A stretch of 64,000 nt of DNA from Verrucomicrobiota bacterium (GCA_014860005.1 JACZKP010000076.1:186001-250000); one strand, 5' to 3'; positions 54,401 through 64,000 are shown, counted from the stretch's first letter. The notes: generated from the letters alone by a model not told the origin. Numbers and translations are program-made.

Positions 54401-57400
54401 ATCGGACGTCCATCTGGAGCGTGGACAGCTATTATCTCTACTGCATCGGAACCGGCAGCGGCCAGAGCAAGTGCGGCGGCACGCTTCGCGATCTGCGCAT
54501 CTATGACGGCTTGCCCGTCGCGCACACCGCCTTCGCGGCGTGGCAGGGAGAAACGTTCAAGGGCGCCGACGACGATGCGCTCGTTCTCTTCAGCAACCCG
54601 GCGACCACTTACGACCTCAGCGTCATCCCGTCGACGACGAACTCGCTCTTCAGCTTCTCCGTCTACGAACGGGTGTTGCGCGCCAGCAACGACGATCCTT
54701 GGGCGGCTCAAGACATCCTCCTTGGAACCAATGTCACTTCTTATGCGCTACCCAACGGCACGGTTTGGGTTACCAACGTTGTAGGGAACGCGACCGGCAA
54801 CTCCTGGGGTGCGTCACGCTATAACGGCGAGCGTGACCGGATCTACACCGGATGGGACACGCTGTGGTACAAGTTTACGGCGCCCAAGTCCGGGACCACG
54901 ATCATCACTTTGTCTTCAACGAACCGGAACGCTCTGGCGCTGTATCCTGCTACCGACTACTTCAACACGATTACTTACAGTTCAGCAGCCTCAGCCAGCA
55001 GCATGCAATTCACGGCCGCGGCTGGGACGACCTATTACCTCCAGGCCAGTTTCGAGTACCGGCAACCCTTTCAGATGACGGTGACTCAACCCGATATTCC
55101 GACGAATGACGATTACGCGGACTGGCGGCCAATTGACTTCTCGCAAGTGGTGTTGACTACGAATGTGGCCAACGGAACGGTGACCGCAACCAATCTTGCG
55201 GCGAGGATCGCAACGTGGAATGACAACGCCACGCTACAGGCTTCGGAGCGCAACATCGGCTATGACAACGGCAACATCTGGTCGTCGGGCCGGACGGTCT
55301 GGTGGCGCTTCACCGCGCCGGTCAACGGCTGGTACACTTTCGACGCGACCAAATCCACCTTCAAGGCGCAGGTTGGTCTCCACGCCAGTGGAGACGGAGT
55401 GACGAGTGCATGGGATTACGCCAATGGCACCGGCAAACTGACTGTCTTCCTGACGGCAGGCTCCGTGTGGGAACTGGGCATCGATGGCATCAGCGGAGCC
55501 GACGCCGGTTACGGCGGCATCAATCTGGACGTGGACTGTGGAACCTCTCCGCCGAACGACGATTACGCGAACTGGTTTCCGATCGAGTTCATTCCTGTCC
55601 CGATGACCGTCACCGCACCAAACGGCACGGTTTATTTTACCAATTACTCCGCCCGGATCGCGGCCTGGAATGACAATGCCACGTTCCAGTCTTCGGAGCG
55701 CAACCTCGGCTATGACAATGGCAACAGTTGGTCGTCGGGCCGGACGGTCTGGTGGCGCTTCACCGCGCCGGTCAACGGCTGGTACACCTTTGATGCGACC
55801 CAATCCACCTTCAAGGCGCAGGTTGGCCTCCACGCCAGCGGCGACGGAGTGACGAGTGCATGGGATTACGCCAATGGCACCGGCAAACTGACTGTGTTCC
55901 TGACGGCGGGTTCGGTCTGGCAGTTGGGCATCGATGGCGTCAGCGGGGCCGATGCCGGCTACGGCACCATCAATCTCGATGTGGACTGCGTCACCGCTCC
56001 CGGCAACGATTCCTTTTACAGCCCGACGACCATGGCCTGGGCCACCAATGTTTCCTCCATCGAGTTGCCGAACGGCAACGCGATGGTGCGCAACTACACG
56101 ACGGCGGTGGCCGGCCAGAGTTTCGGGGCCACTTTCGAAAGCGGCGAGTACAGCCTGGCCAACGTCACAGGGGTCGGCATATCCGGGCGCTCCGTGTGGT
56201 GGTCTTTCACCGCACCCGTCAGCGGGCGCCTGACTGTGGACACGACCAAATCCGCCTACAAAACCCAGGTCGGCATCAAGCCCTGGTCAACCTCCATCAG
56301 CAGCGGAACCTGGAACGGATACTCCAGCACCGGGAAGGTCACCATCTGGGTGAGCAAAGACAGCCAGTACCGGATTCTCGTGGATGGAGCGACAACCGAT
56401 AGCGGCTGTGGCGGCGTCAATGTTGACCTCTTGCTGGAAGAACCGGACTATCACAACAACTATCCCGGCCCATTCGTCGCGTTCACGACCAACACCACGA
56501 CTGAAACCATCGCCGAGTTCACCCTCACAAATTATACCTACACCTTCCGTGAGGCAGCCCACAACATCGCGGCGAACATGGAGGCCGAGAGCAATCCTGC
56601 CAACTGGCTCGGAGGCTCCTACACGGGCGGAACCCTGTGGTGGAATTTTCTCCCGCCCGCCTACGGTGGACTGACGGAGGTTTCGCTCGCAGGGACTCCG
56701 CTCAACACCATCCTCCGCGTGGGCAATCTCTCCAGTGTGGGCTCCGGCGCCGTCGTCGCGGTCAACGATGATTACTATGACCAAAGCGCCGCGGTCAGCT
56801 TCTACTCCACACCGAACCAGACCTATACGTACAAGGCGCAGGTGGACACGAGAGCCGTTGCCGGGCAGGACATCGGCGGAATCAATTTCAACATCGACAT
56901 CCAAGGGTCCCCCGCCAACGACCTGTACGCGAATCGGGCGAGCATCACCCTGACGGGCACGAACCAGTTGGGAAACAAGAGTTGCAGTTTCACCCGGCTG
57001 GCGGGCAGCACGACCATGGCTTGGAACGAGGGTGAGAATTTCGGGACCTGGCTTGCGGGGGCGTTCGTCAACCGCAATGTGTGGTTCAACTTTTCAGCGC
57101 CTCAAGATGGGACCTTGGAAGTGACCGTGGAGAGTCCCGGCGCTCATGCGGTCGCCATCTACACGAGCTTCAATTCGGGAACCATCGCCTCCGCCGTGGG
57201 CACTAATGTCACGGTGGCTTGTTGGCTTGGCGCGGGCAACCAGCGCATGATCTGTGTCGATGGGCAGCAACCCGGGCCCTTCGTCATGACCGTGAGGTTT
57301 TTCCCCGGTTATCCGGCCAATGACGCGTTTGCCAATCGCATTGCTCTCACCAACGAAATAACCAGCGCCGGGACCTTGGAAGCGGCCACCCGGGAGGGCA

Positions 57401-60400
57401 ACGAACCGGGCTTCCACGGCAACAGCGTTTGGTACACGTTCACGCCCGAATGCACGGGAATCCTCACGTTCGACACCGAAGGCAGTCCGGCTGACACCCT
57501 GCTCGCCGTTTACACAGGGTCCGTCCTCAACGGGCTTTCGCTCGCGGCCCTGAACGACAACGCCGATGGTCAGACCCACAGCCGCGTGCAATTCCCGGCC
57601 ACCGCAGGAATTCCGTATCAGATCGCTGTGAGCGCGGCGTCCGGCTATGCGAGTTTGTTCCAGATCACAGCGCGCATGAGTTGCGCCGACGCAGTCGCAG
57701 CCCGGCCCGGATCCGGCACATTCATCGAGCCGTTCGGGGTCCGCTTGAGCAACCCGGCGAACCTCCCGATCTACTACAGTCTCAACGGAGGACCGCTTGA
57801 GACTTACTCCGCCCGGCAGATCACCTACACGAACCTGACCAACGCCAGTTTCGATACGGATGGACTCCCGCAGAAGACCAGTGCCAACAATTGGGACGGC
57901 GGATTTGTTTCCGCCGAAGCAATCGCCGGGGACGGCTATGCGGAGGCCGTGATTGCCGACGCAACAACCCACAAAATGCTGGGCCTGGACGCTGTCGATT
58001 CCAACAGCAGCTACACGGATATTCAATACGCGCTCTACTTCCGCAATGACGGTCTGGTGGACATCTACGAGAACGGCACGGCGATCCGCACGAGCATCAG
58101 CCGTTATACTGCGGGGGACGTCGGCCGCGTCGAGCGGAAGGGCGACCTGATCCATTACAAGCTCAACGGGACGATCGTGGGAACCTCATCCTCCCGATCC
58201 ACTGGACCGCTTCACTTGGACGTGGCGCTCTGGAACATGGGCGGCAAAATCGGTTCGTGCTATTTGGTTGGCAGGACCATGGAGGGCGTGGACCTCCCCA
58301 ACCCAGGCATTCAGATTACCCAAGGCGACGCCGAAGGGAACGTTGCGCTGGCTGCCTTCGTCTCGGGCGGCCCCACGAATACTTGGTACTATAAGCTCCA
58401 GTCCCCCAATCCTGTCGTTCTCCGGGGCAAGCCCATCACCTGGACCTCTGTCTACGGGCTGACCAATAAGGGCATCGGCGTTCAAAAATCAATCTCGACC
58501 AGCGCCTGGGACAGCGGCGCCACCTCCGCGGAATCTTCGACCGGCGACTGCGCTGTGGAATGTGTGATCAACCGCAGCCCGTACCTCAACGCCGGCGGAG
58601 CGTACATGGGCACGCACTTCATGATGGGGCTCGATGAGGTGGACTCGGGTTACGGATATGGCGACATCCAGTACGCCATCCACACGTCTTCGCCCGGTTA
58701 TGGAACGAGTTACGCCTACGTCTATCAGAACGGCAGCCAGCGAGCGAACATCGGTCCGGTGGTCGAAGGAGACCGGCTGCGGGTGGAGCGCCGCAGCGGG
58801 ACCATATACTATTACGTCAACGACCAGCAGAAGTACTCCACAGCCGGCGCGGGGAGCACGCCGCTCCATGTGGATGTCGGCATCCACTACCCGGGGTTCT
58901 CGCTTGAGAACGTCACGTTCTACCGCGAGGAAAACCCGGCGCTTTATGTGCTGGCGCAATCCGCCAACGAAGTCCACTACACTCGTGCCGCCTGGCCGAG
59001 CACTTCGGCATCGGTCACCGGCGGCAGCCCGGTGGCGATAAATCCAATTGTCCCGCCGGAGACCAGCAATTATCGGTTCAAGAATTTTCGAACGGGATTC
59101 GCGCCGAGCGACGAACTGGAGATCAATTACGTCTCCGTCGGGACCAAAGTTCAGGCGCTGGAGTTCGTGGTGCCAGGCCCAGTGATCACCGCACCCATCG
59201 ACATCGGGCTGCGCTCACCCTCCGGCGTGGGCGGCATCTACAAGATCACTTTCCCGGACGGTTCGCTCACCAACATTTTGAGCACCGCGACCAACGTCAG
59301 TTTCGCCGCCAAAGGCAGTGGGATCTACAAAGCTCAACTGGCTCTGCTCTCCGGCAACACCACGACAATCACCAGCACCAATCTCCTGTTCGTTGTCTCC
59401 GATCTCGTCGTCAGTCCCGAGTCCAGTTCCTTCGCCACGGCGCCGCTGACCATCACGGCCAGCCACGCGTACCCGATGAGCATCTTTTATACGTTCGCCG
59501 CGAACGGGGCGCCGAACATTCCCTACACCGCGCCCCTCCAAATCGGGGCGAGCAACGCAACGGTCCGGTTCATGGCCACGCGTTCCGGGTTCAACCCCCA
59601 ATTCCTTTCCTGCACCTACACATACGCGCCGGACATCATAGTCACGCCATCGGGACAGTTCGCCAACGCCACCACGTTCGCCATAAATGGCGGAGGCGAC
59701 CTGAAATACTCCGTCGCTGATGGACCTTGGCAGACGTACGAGGGACCGTTCACGCTCGACGGTGTACCCGGTGGCAGCGGAACCATCCGGGCCTATTCCA
59801 CAGCAGGCATGGAAACCAACATCACCGGTGTCTCGTTTAAGGCTGCAGCCCCATTTGTTACGCCGGTGAGCGGGCAGGTGAGCGGGCCGTACACAGTTTC
59901 GGCAACATCGGCCACGACCAACGCCAGCATCTACTACGCAATCGGAGACCAAATGGGAAGCATGCCCGCCCTGGCAGACGCCACAAATCATTTCACGGCG
60001 GATCTCAACTTGGAAGGATCCCGCACGCTCATTTTCGTGGCTCGCAAGGCTGATTACCTGGACAGCCAGGCGGTGACAAACAGCTATGCGGCGAAAATCG
60101 CAACGCCCCGCTTTGTGACTGAGGCAGACACCTTCCACGGGCCGGCCACCATCACGGTAGCGTCCGGGGATAATTATGGCGGTCAATTCATCCTGAGCGC
60201 ACCGGGCGGATCCACCTTGATATCCAGCACGACCGGAACGAACAACACGGCCACGTTCACGATCAACGAAACCGGAGAATACGTTCTCATCCTGCGCCGG
60301 ACCGGTTCCATCGACTCGGATCCTGCCACGAACACCTACAGCTTTGAGATCACGGACGTCGTGCTGAATCCGCCGGCCGGCCCGTTCTACAATCCCTTGA

Positions 60401-63400
60401 CGCTTTATTACACGTGGGACTCGATCAATCCGAAGCCGGTGACCATTTATTACACGCTCGACGAGTCGGTGCCGGTGCCCGGACAAGCAGGCGACCTGCC
60501 CAATTTGCTGATCAATCCGGGCAACGATCTGGCACTGGTCGGAGGCAACATCCCGGGCTGGACGGAAGTCGTGGGGGCCAACTGGACCCAGCGCAGCGGA
60601 GCGCCGGTGCCTCACTCGGGGAACTATTATTTCTTCGCCGGCGTGGCCACCAGCGCCGAGTTGAGGCAGGACGTGGACGTCAGTTCTTACGCGACCGATA
60701 TTGACGCTGGCCTCGTCACCTTCGACTTCTCCGGCTACGTCCGCAGCTACGGCGACGGTGACCGGTCCCGGATTGTGGTCGAGTACCGCGACGCGGCCAA
60801 CACCGCGGTGCTGGGGCAATACGATTCCGGCGACTACAGCCAGAGTGCGACGTGGCTGCAGTTGACCGATTCCCGCGCCGCGCCGGTTGGAACACGCTAC
60901 GTCCGGGTCCGTCTGATCGCCACGCGCGCAGCCGGCAGCAACTGCGACGGCTATTTCGACACGCTCTCTCTCACCGCGCGCCTGACACAGCCCACGTCCA
61001 CATTCCGATACACCGGACCGTTTACTCTCACCAACACGACCACCGTAACGACGCTGGCCGTCCGCGACGGATACCAGTCCAGTCTCTTCACTAATCTCTA
61101 CACTTTCATGCCGGCGATCACGGTGGACCCCGCGCCCGGCGTTTATCACAATCCGATTACCGTGACCTTGTCCGGGCCGGCGGGATCAGAGTACAAGATC
61201 AACAATGGCAGTTGGCAGAGTTACACCGGCCACTTTCCCCTGACTGGAATTGGCAGCGGAACCGTCAATGTGTGGACCAAATATCCGGCTGGGCCGACCA
61301 ACCAGGCGGTCTACGTATTCCGAGTGGCGGACCCCGACGTGCAGCCGCCCAGCACGTCTTTCCCGGACGAGCCGCCAGCGACGCTGACGATAAACGCATC
61401 GGATTCCACGGAGGGCGCCGTCATTTACTACGCGATGGGAGATATCGCCGGAGGCAACGCCTCAGCCGGCGCGATCACAAACCTCTACACAGGACCCATC
61501 ACGGTGGCTTCGACACGGCAGTTCATTTTTGAAGCGCGCAAGAACGGATACCAGACCAGCAGCCAAATCATGCGCACGTACTCCGGGCGCCTGCCCGCGC
61601 CGTACTTCATCACGCCGGAGGGGACATACAACGGCCCATTGAGCGTCTCAGTCGGCTCGACGCTCTCGAACACGCCACAGTCGTTTGTCCTGACTTATCC
61701 CAGCGGCACGGCCGTAACGAACAGCGCCAGCAGCCACATCACCAGTTTCACGATCAACGAGTCTGGGGTCTATCAGCTCCAGGTATTCAAATCGAACTGG
61801 CTGCCTTCGCCGGTCGCGAACGCGACGTTCACCTTTCAATGCGCCGATCTTGCAGTGACGCCGCCCAGTCAGACTTTCAGCGACCCGTTGCAAGTGGTCG
61901 CCTCACGCGGTGGCAATCCCAAGCCGATGACGATCTATTATACCGTGGATGGCACAGTGCCCAACGCGACCGGGCAAATCGTCAATCCCGGTTGCGAAGA
62001 GGCTGCCGATATCCCGGGCTGGGTGAAAGCCTCGGGCAACTGGACGCGCTCAAGCGGAAGCGCTTACGAGGGGACTTATTATTTCAACCCCAACACGAGC
62101 GGCGGCAGCGCGGAGCTTTACCAGGACGTCGATGTTTCGGCCGACGCTGACGCCGTCGATGCTGGCAATGCGGTGTTTGTCTTTTCCGGTTATGTGAAGT
62201 CTGGAGGCGACCAGGCCCGCACCATCGTCGAGTATCGCGACGACGGCGGCGTGGTTTTAAGCCAGTACGACTCCGGCAACTTTGCCGGAACAACCTGGCA
62301 GCAGAACACCGACACACGCACGGCGCCGACTGGCACGCGCACCGTTCGCGTGCGCCTGATCGGGACCCTCACCAGCGGCAGTTGGATCGATGCCTGGTTT
62401 GATGCCGTTTCCCTGACGGCACAGTTGCCCGCAATGGGGAGCACCTTCATTTACACCGGTCCGATTACGGTGACCAACACAACCAACTTCCGGTTCATGG
62501 GCACGCGCCAGGGTTACCTTTCTCAATATCTGGATCGGCAATACACCTACGCCCCCGGCCTGGTAATCAGTCCTTTGTCGGGTACCAACCATCAGGCCAT
62601 CACGGTGACCATGACACCTTACAACACCAACTCGGCCATCTACTACCGCATCAACGATGGCGAATGGATGCCCTACGCCGCGTCCTTTGGGTTGGATGGC
62701 GTCTCCAACGGTGTTGCTGTGGTCCAGGCTTACACGATTACAGGACCGGTGATTAGCCCTACCAACACAGTGACCTACACCTTCAAGGTCGCTGACCTCG
62801 CCGTTGAACCAGCCAGTCAAAGCCCGCCGGTGTCCGTCACGGCGACTACAACGACGCCGGGAGCGAGCGTCTATTTCGCCAATGGCAATGACGGCGGGGA
62901 AACACCCGGTATTTCGGCAATTACCAACCTCTACCCGGGACCGATTGCGGTCACCAACACCCGCGCGCTCATATTCGAAGGGCGCAAGGTCGGGTATCTC
63001 GCTTCCGATCGCGTCACGCGCATTTTCTCGGGCGTCCTGCCTTCACCGCAGTTCGTGACGCCTTCAGGCACGTTCACCAACCAAAAAGCCATCACGGTGA
63101 ATTCGGGACTCGAAGGTTACGGCGCCACGTTCCAGTTGTTGACGCCAAGTGGAGCACTGGTCACTTACGCGAGCAGTTCCGATACGGCGCTCATCAACAT
63201 CAACGAATCGGGCGAGTACCGGCTGACCGCCACCAAGGCGAACTGGCTGCCGTCGGGCAGCGCTACGCGCAGTTACAATTTTGCGGTCGGCGATCTCAAG
63301 GTGACGCCGCCAAGCGGGGCGTTCAGTTCCTCGAATCTGATCGTCACCGCGCAAAGCAGCATCTCCAATCCCAGACCGCTCAAGATTTGCTACAGCACGG

Positions 63401-64000
63401 ATGGAAGCATTCCGACCACCAACTCGACCCCTTACACCGGGAGCATCACGATCACGAACGACACAACGATCCGCTGGCTGGCCACGCGCGATTATTACAC
63501 GCCCCAATACGCCACCAACACGTATTGCTGGGTGCCGGGCATCACCCTGGACCCACCGCAAGGCGTCTTCTCGAACGCCACCACATTCGCGTTGAGCACG
63601 CTGGCGGCCGGCGCGCGAATTTTCTTTTCCACGAACACGACCGATTGGCACGAGTATTCCGGGCCGATCGCCATGGACGGGTTCAATGCGGGGACGGGCA
63701 CACTGCGCGGGACTTACACCAACGCCAGCGGGTTCGGTCCAACCAATTCGTTTACGATCAGCTTCGTGGCCGCCACTCCAGAGGTCTCGCCGACCAACCA
63801 GACGGTTTACTCGAACCTGACCGTCACGGCGTCAAGCGCGACCAGCGGTGCCGACGTTTATAACTCGGTCAGTACTTCGGCCTTTGATGCCGCCAATCTT
63901 ACCAATCTCTACACGGGACCGCTCATGGTGACCAACCGGAGCTTCATGACCTTCCAGGCCCGAAAGAACGGCTATCAGAACAGCGCCAACGCGCAGCGGA
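51445..64000 (+). CDS. Giant secreted multi-repeat protein (partial, runs past the window end)
   Basis: One frame is open from the ATG at 51445 to the last base, at least 4,185 codons. An N-terminal basic stretch (NPKRPPVRR) and hydrophobic core (ILTMLILGLGLAGSQLAAQ) form a signal peptide. From 51.6 to 57.7 kb come roughly a dozen repeats of 110-150 residues with the core SVWYRWTAP / TVWWRFTAPVNG and G-NDDYA linkers. LamG-like segments lie near 54.0-54.5 kb and a related pair at 57.8-58.3 and 58.5-59.0 kb. From 59.0 kb to the end the repeats look like chitobiase C-terminal-type modules (TIYYTLDE, YTGPI-VTN, ARKNGYQ), with two galactose-binding-like inserts (60.5-61.0 and 62.0-62.4 kb). No catalytic domain seen. 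Probably an adhesin or surface scaffold. Confidence 0.85.
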   Translation, partial: MGKAFQLAPAGVSNGTCAPSTNPKRPPVRRILTMLILGLGLAGSQLAAQTRPANDDVANASPITIVSNYVSDAAGNVIFQRPAHQASFIAPVAGSTLEPGEANHAGANPVGSVWYAWTAPERGTLRITSNPNIPSVLGLYTPGLSPVAATTSGTLSVTVSSNTAYLVVVANPAGTWADVPVEFNFFPPPPNDLAANATVLPNSLTVTNVNVGGNVEQIEQILHEFTGFNYDATQDEGDASVRSVWYRWTAPKNGFFYVWFNSSTSMRLDIGTNAPPGFTPVASSGYVNGSSAVSIRCTAGKTYYLRTYVDSVSYTGGYNFRMKYYAEPSNNNFAQGRVMPLTQTTLSGDVGDGIGLSQPVYTGTWTEHTQGADTEAGEVDSYWSVWDRIPDIGGNLTVTLNSTASPFFRLYSGSTLSTLSQVSWMNGITSYTQTWSLASGTPYHIRLSPNGTFWECAFELNATIYPSPANDNFANRQPLSAVNVRTNYLNWDGQAIVHYVEDYALVGGSQLGASVDSGEGNYPWSPWRSIWYSWIANRADPVIVSTHGSILPGGTNVLNTWLSLCTGDSVNALTTVVYNDNADGLTTSRISFTPVPDTEYKIKIDAFTAPGFTKLLVAQPRRHSNDHFTNAIVLSSTILPAPAGTNSQFTLYGAHYNATAETGEPNGTATLWYRWTAPASGPVMLKLITPGIGTHAVSVYTGDAVNALVNRANSSVYADGNSYASFTADAGVTYHIQVRGNSGAFRLDLNQKDSSVPAATGNDSRADAYPMFADSASTAVRSSASGNAREATLEAGEPDAITALQNAGAEFNDNYAVSGTNSLWWSYTTTDNTNLSLVIYNNQLTAWYPLHTRWGSPLQELLSAGSITINGSATSSGITYGTGGVYIAPDASQWFTVPKHHGPKFRMEFFYTYGVSSGSTYNTVMGSPSSSYRFVEVRNSDRMLGYYNGGFYSSGISLTPGREYYIALECDVNKLTMWVDGSKVIDRTSIWSVDSYYLYCIGTGSGQSKCGGTLRDLRIYDGLPVAHTAFAAWQGETFKGADDDALVLFSNPATTYDLSVIPSTTNSLFSFSVYERVLRASNDDPWAAQDILLGTNVTSYALPNGTVWVTNVVGNATGNSWGASRYNGERDRIYTGWDTLWYKFTAPKSGTTIITLSSTNRNALALYPATDYFNTITYSSAASASSMQFTAAAGTTYYLQASFEYRQPFQMTVTQPDIPTNDDYADWRPIDFSQVVLTTNVANGTVTATNLAARIATWNDNATLQASERNIGYDNGNIWSSGRTVWWRFTAPVNGWYTFDATKSTFKAQVGLHASGDGVTSAWDYANGTGKLTVFLTAGSVWELGIDGISGADAGYGGINLDVDCGTSPPNDDYANWFPIEFIPVPMTVTAPNGTVYFTNYSARIAAWNDNATFQSSERNLGYDNGNSWSSGRTVWWRFTAPVNGWYTFDATQSTFKAQVGLHASGDGVTSAWDYANGTGKLTVFLTAGSVWQLGIDGVSGADAGYGTINLDVDCVTAPGNDSFYSPTTMAWATNVSSIELPNGNAMVRNYTTAVAGQSFGATFESGEYSLANVTGVGISGRSVWWSFTAPVSGRLTVDTTKSAYKTQVGIKPWSTSISSGTWNGYSSTGKVTIWVSKDSQYRILVDGATTDSGCGGVNVDLLLEEPDYHNNYPGPFVAFTTNTTTETIAEFTLTNYTYTFREAAHNIAANMEAESNPANWLGGSYTGGTLWWNFLPPAYGGLTEVSLAGTPLNTILRVGNLSSVGSGAVVAVNDDYYDQSAAVSFYSTPNQTYTYKAQVDTRAVAGQDIGGINFNIDIQGSPANDLYANRASITLTGTNQLGNKSCSFTRLAGSTTMAWNEGENFGTWLAGAFVNRNVWFNFSAPQDGTLEVTVESPGAHAVAIYTSFNSGTIASAVGTNVTVACWLGAGNQRMICVDGQQPGPFVMTVRFFPGYPANDAFANRIALTNEITSAGTLEAATREGNEPGFHGNSVWYTFTPECTGILTFDTEGSPADTLLAVYTGSVLNGLSLAALNDNADGQTHSRVQFPATAGIPYQIAVSAASGYASLFQITARMSCADAVAARPGSGTFIEPFGVRLSNPANLPIYYSLNGGPLETYSARQITYTNLTNASFDTDGLPQKTSANNWDGGFVSAEAIAGDGYAEAVIADATTHKMLGLDAVDSNSSYTDIQYALYFRNDGLVDIYENGTAIRTSISRYTAGDVGRVERKGDLIHYKLNGTIVGTSSSRSTGPLHLDVALWNMGGKIGSCYLVGRTMEGVDLPNPGIQITQGDAEGNVALAAFVSGGPTNTWYYKLQSPNPVVLRGKPITWTSVYGLTNKGIGVQKSISTSAWDSGATSAESSTGDCAVECVINRSPYLNAGGAYMGTHFMMGLDEVDSGYGYGDIQYAIHTSSPGYGTSYAYVYQNGSQRANIGPVVEGDRLRVERRSGTIYYYVNDQQKYSTAGAGSTPLHVDVGIHYPGFSLENVTFYREENPALYVLAQSANEVHYTRAAWPSTSASVTGGSPVAINPIVPPETSNYRFKNFRTGFAPSDELEINYVSVGTKVQALEFVVPGPVITAPIDIGLRSPSGVGGIYKITFPDGSLTNILSTATNVSFAAKGSGIYKAQLALLSGNTTTITSTNLLFVVSDLVVSPESSSFATAPLTITASHAYPMSIFYTFAANGAPNIPYTAPLQIGASNATVRFMATRSGFNPQFLSCTYTYAPDIIVTPSGQFANATTFAINGGGDLKYSVADGPWQTYEGPFTLDGVPGGSGTIRAYSTAGMETNITGVSFKAAAPFVTPVSGQVSGPYTVSATSATTNASIYYAIGDQMGSMPALADATNHFTADLNLEGSRTLIFVARKADYLDSQAVTNSYAAKIATPRFVTEADTFHGPATITVASGDNYGGQFILSAPGGSTLISSTTGTNNTATFTINETGEYVLILRRTGSIDSDPATNTYSFEITDVVLNPPAGPFYNPLTLYYTWDSINPKPVTIYYTLDESVPVPGQAGDLPNLLINPGNDLALVGGNIPGWTEVVGANWTQRSGAPVPHSGNYYFFAGVATSAELRQDVDVSSYATDIDAGLVTFDFSGYVRSYGDGDRSRIVVEYRDAANTAVLGQYDSGDYSQSATWLQLTDSRAAPVGTRYVRVRLIATRAAGSNCDGYFDTLSLTARLTQPTSTFRYTGPFTLTNTTTVTTLAVRDGYQSSLFTNLYTFMPAITVDPAPGVYHNPITVTLSGPAGSEYKINNGSWQSYTGHFPLTGIGSGTVNVWTKYPAGPTNQAVYVFRVADPDVQPPSTSFPDEPPATLTINASDSTEGAVIYYAMGDIAGGNASAGAITNLYTGPITVASTRQFIFEARKNGYQTSSQIMRTYSGRLPAPYFITPEGTYNGPLSVSVGSTLSNTPQSFVLTYPSGTAVTNSASSHITSFTINESGVYQLQVFKSNWLPSPVANATFTFQCADLAVTPPSQTFSDPLQVVASRGGNPKPMTIYYTVDGTVPNATGQIVNPGCEEAADIPGWVKASGNWTRSSGSAYEGTYYFNPNTSGGSAELYQDVDVSADADAVDAGNAVFVFSGYVKSGGDQARTIVEYRDDGGVVLSQYDSGNFAGTTWQQNTDTRTAPTGTRTVRVRLIGTLTSGSWIDAWFDAVSLTAQLPAMGSTFIYTGPITVTNTTNFRFMGTRQGYLSQYLDRQYTYAPGLVISPLSGTNHQAITVTMTPYNTNSAIYYRINDGEWMPYAASFGLDGVSNGVAVVQAYTITGPVISPTNTVTYTFKVADLAVEPASQSPPVSVTATTTTPGASVYFANGNDGGETPGISAITNLYPGPIAVTNTRALIFEGRKVGYLASDRVTRIFSGVLPSPQFVTPSGTFTNQKAITVNSGLEGYGATFQLLTPSGALVTYASSSDTALININESGEYRLTATKANWLPSGSATRSYNFAVGDLKVTPPSGAFSSSNLIVTAQSSISNPRPLKICYSTDGSIPTTNSTPYTGSITITNDTTIRWLATRDYYTPQYATNTYCWVPGITLDPPQGVFSNATTFALSTLAAGARIFFSTNTTDWHEYSGPIAMDGFNAGTGTLRGTYTNASGFGPTNSFTISFVAATPEVSPTNQTVYSNLTVTASSATSGADVYNSVSTSAFDAANLTNLYTGPLMVTNRSFMTFQARKNGYQNSANAQR
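55091..55990 (+). repeat. Tandem 450-bp duplication inside the giant repeat gene
   Basis: Two successive 450-bp units (55091-55540 and 55541-55990) are nearly identical over their last 330 bp, for example TGGGATTACGCCAATGGCAC at 55411 and again at 55861. Each encodes one 150-residue module with TVWWRFTAPVNGWYTFDAT. The neighbouring module from 55991 is clearly related but much more diverged, so this copy arose recently. Confidence 0.85.

Noticed and set aside
59215..61149. A 644-codon minus-strand open frame
   Set aside because: Antisense to the giant repeat gene, whose sense frame shows regular protein repeats throughout.
1..64000. tRNA, rRNA and CRISPR arrays
   Set aside because: No cloverleaf-like segment with a CCA end, no rRNA-like stretch and no regularly spaced short direct repeats were seen on reading both strands by eye; a covariance-model search was not possible.

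Overview
This is a GC-rich chromosomal segment packed with genes on both strands. The family mix (UMF1-type MFS, SbtA/SbtB, DUF4914, split Mrp antiporter, an enormous secreted repeat protein, few Shine-Dalgarno sites) fits a Verrucomicrobiota-type heterotroph best. That placement is an inference from gene content; there is no rRNA gene here to confirm it. I saw no tRNA, rRNA or CRISPR array.

Layout. 0-2.7 kb: a small membrane protein, a metallophosphoesterase and a complete insertion sequence whose transposase is split at an A8 run. 2.8-12.3 kb (minus): UMF1 MFS, DUF2459, lactate permease, GpsA, D-lactate dehydrogenase, an Aas-like acyltransferase/acyl-ACP synthetase, a small membrane protein and two receiver-only response regulators. 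12.7-15.9 kb (plus): an NtrB/NtrC-type kinase and sigma-54 activator, plus a small membrane-anchored protein. 16.2-24.3 kb (plus): a Ca2+/Na+ antiporter followed by a nine-gene Mrp/Mbh-like antiporter operon with three large proton-channel subunits. 24.8-25.7 kb: two more receiver proteins. 25.8-27.0 kb: an MFS transporter. 27.2-37.4 kb (minus): a long co-directional run of membrane protein, TerB-like, TerC, voltage-gated channel, carbonic anhydrase, PurK, IlvD, PurE, SbtA, SbtB and ExoD-like. 37.6-43.3 kb (minus): PurC, a kinase-fold protein, a CofE-like ligase and a DUF4914 gene broken by an IS630-type element. 43.5-45.2 kb (minus): YugP-type protease, small membrane protein, DUF502 protein. 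45.7-51.4 kb (plus): an unfamiliar four-gene cluster with an ATP-dependent-ligase-like protein and a TOPRIM (DUF3854-like) protein. 51.4 kb to the end: one open reading frame of at least 4,185 codons encoding a secreted multi-repeat protein, still open at the window edge.

The most striking signal is regulatory. Five intergenic regions carry the same composite element: TGGCAY-N7-GCTAAA, with the spacing of a sigma-54 -24/-12 promoter, and a partly conserved dyad (GCCAC-NN-GTGGC type) followed by a TTCCCAC-like block. The dyad end lies 91 bp (three copies) or 89 bp (two copies) upstream of the GG. Every copy points at a gene or operon: the two receiver pairs, the Ca2+/Na+ antiporter plus Mrp operon, the TerC/channel/bicarbonate/purine run, and the DUF502-protease operon. 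Four of them are followed 50-63 nt downstream by a short ORF starting Met-Lys. The NtrC-type activator lies between two of the copies. Together this looks like a sigma-54 regulon for ion, pH and envelope homeostasis.
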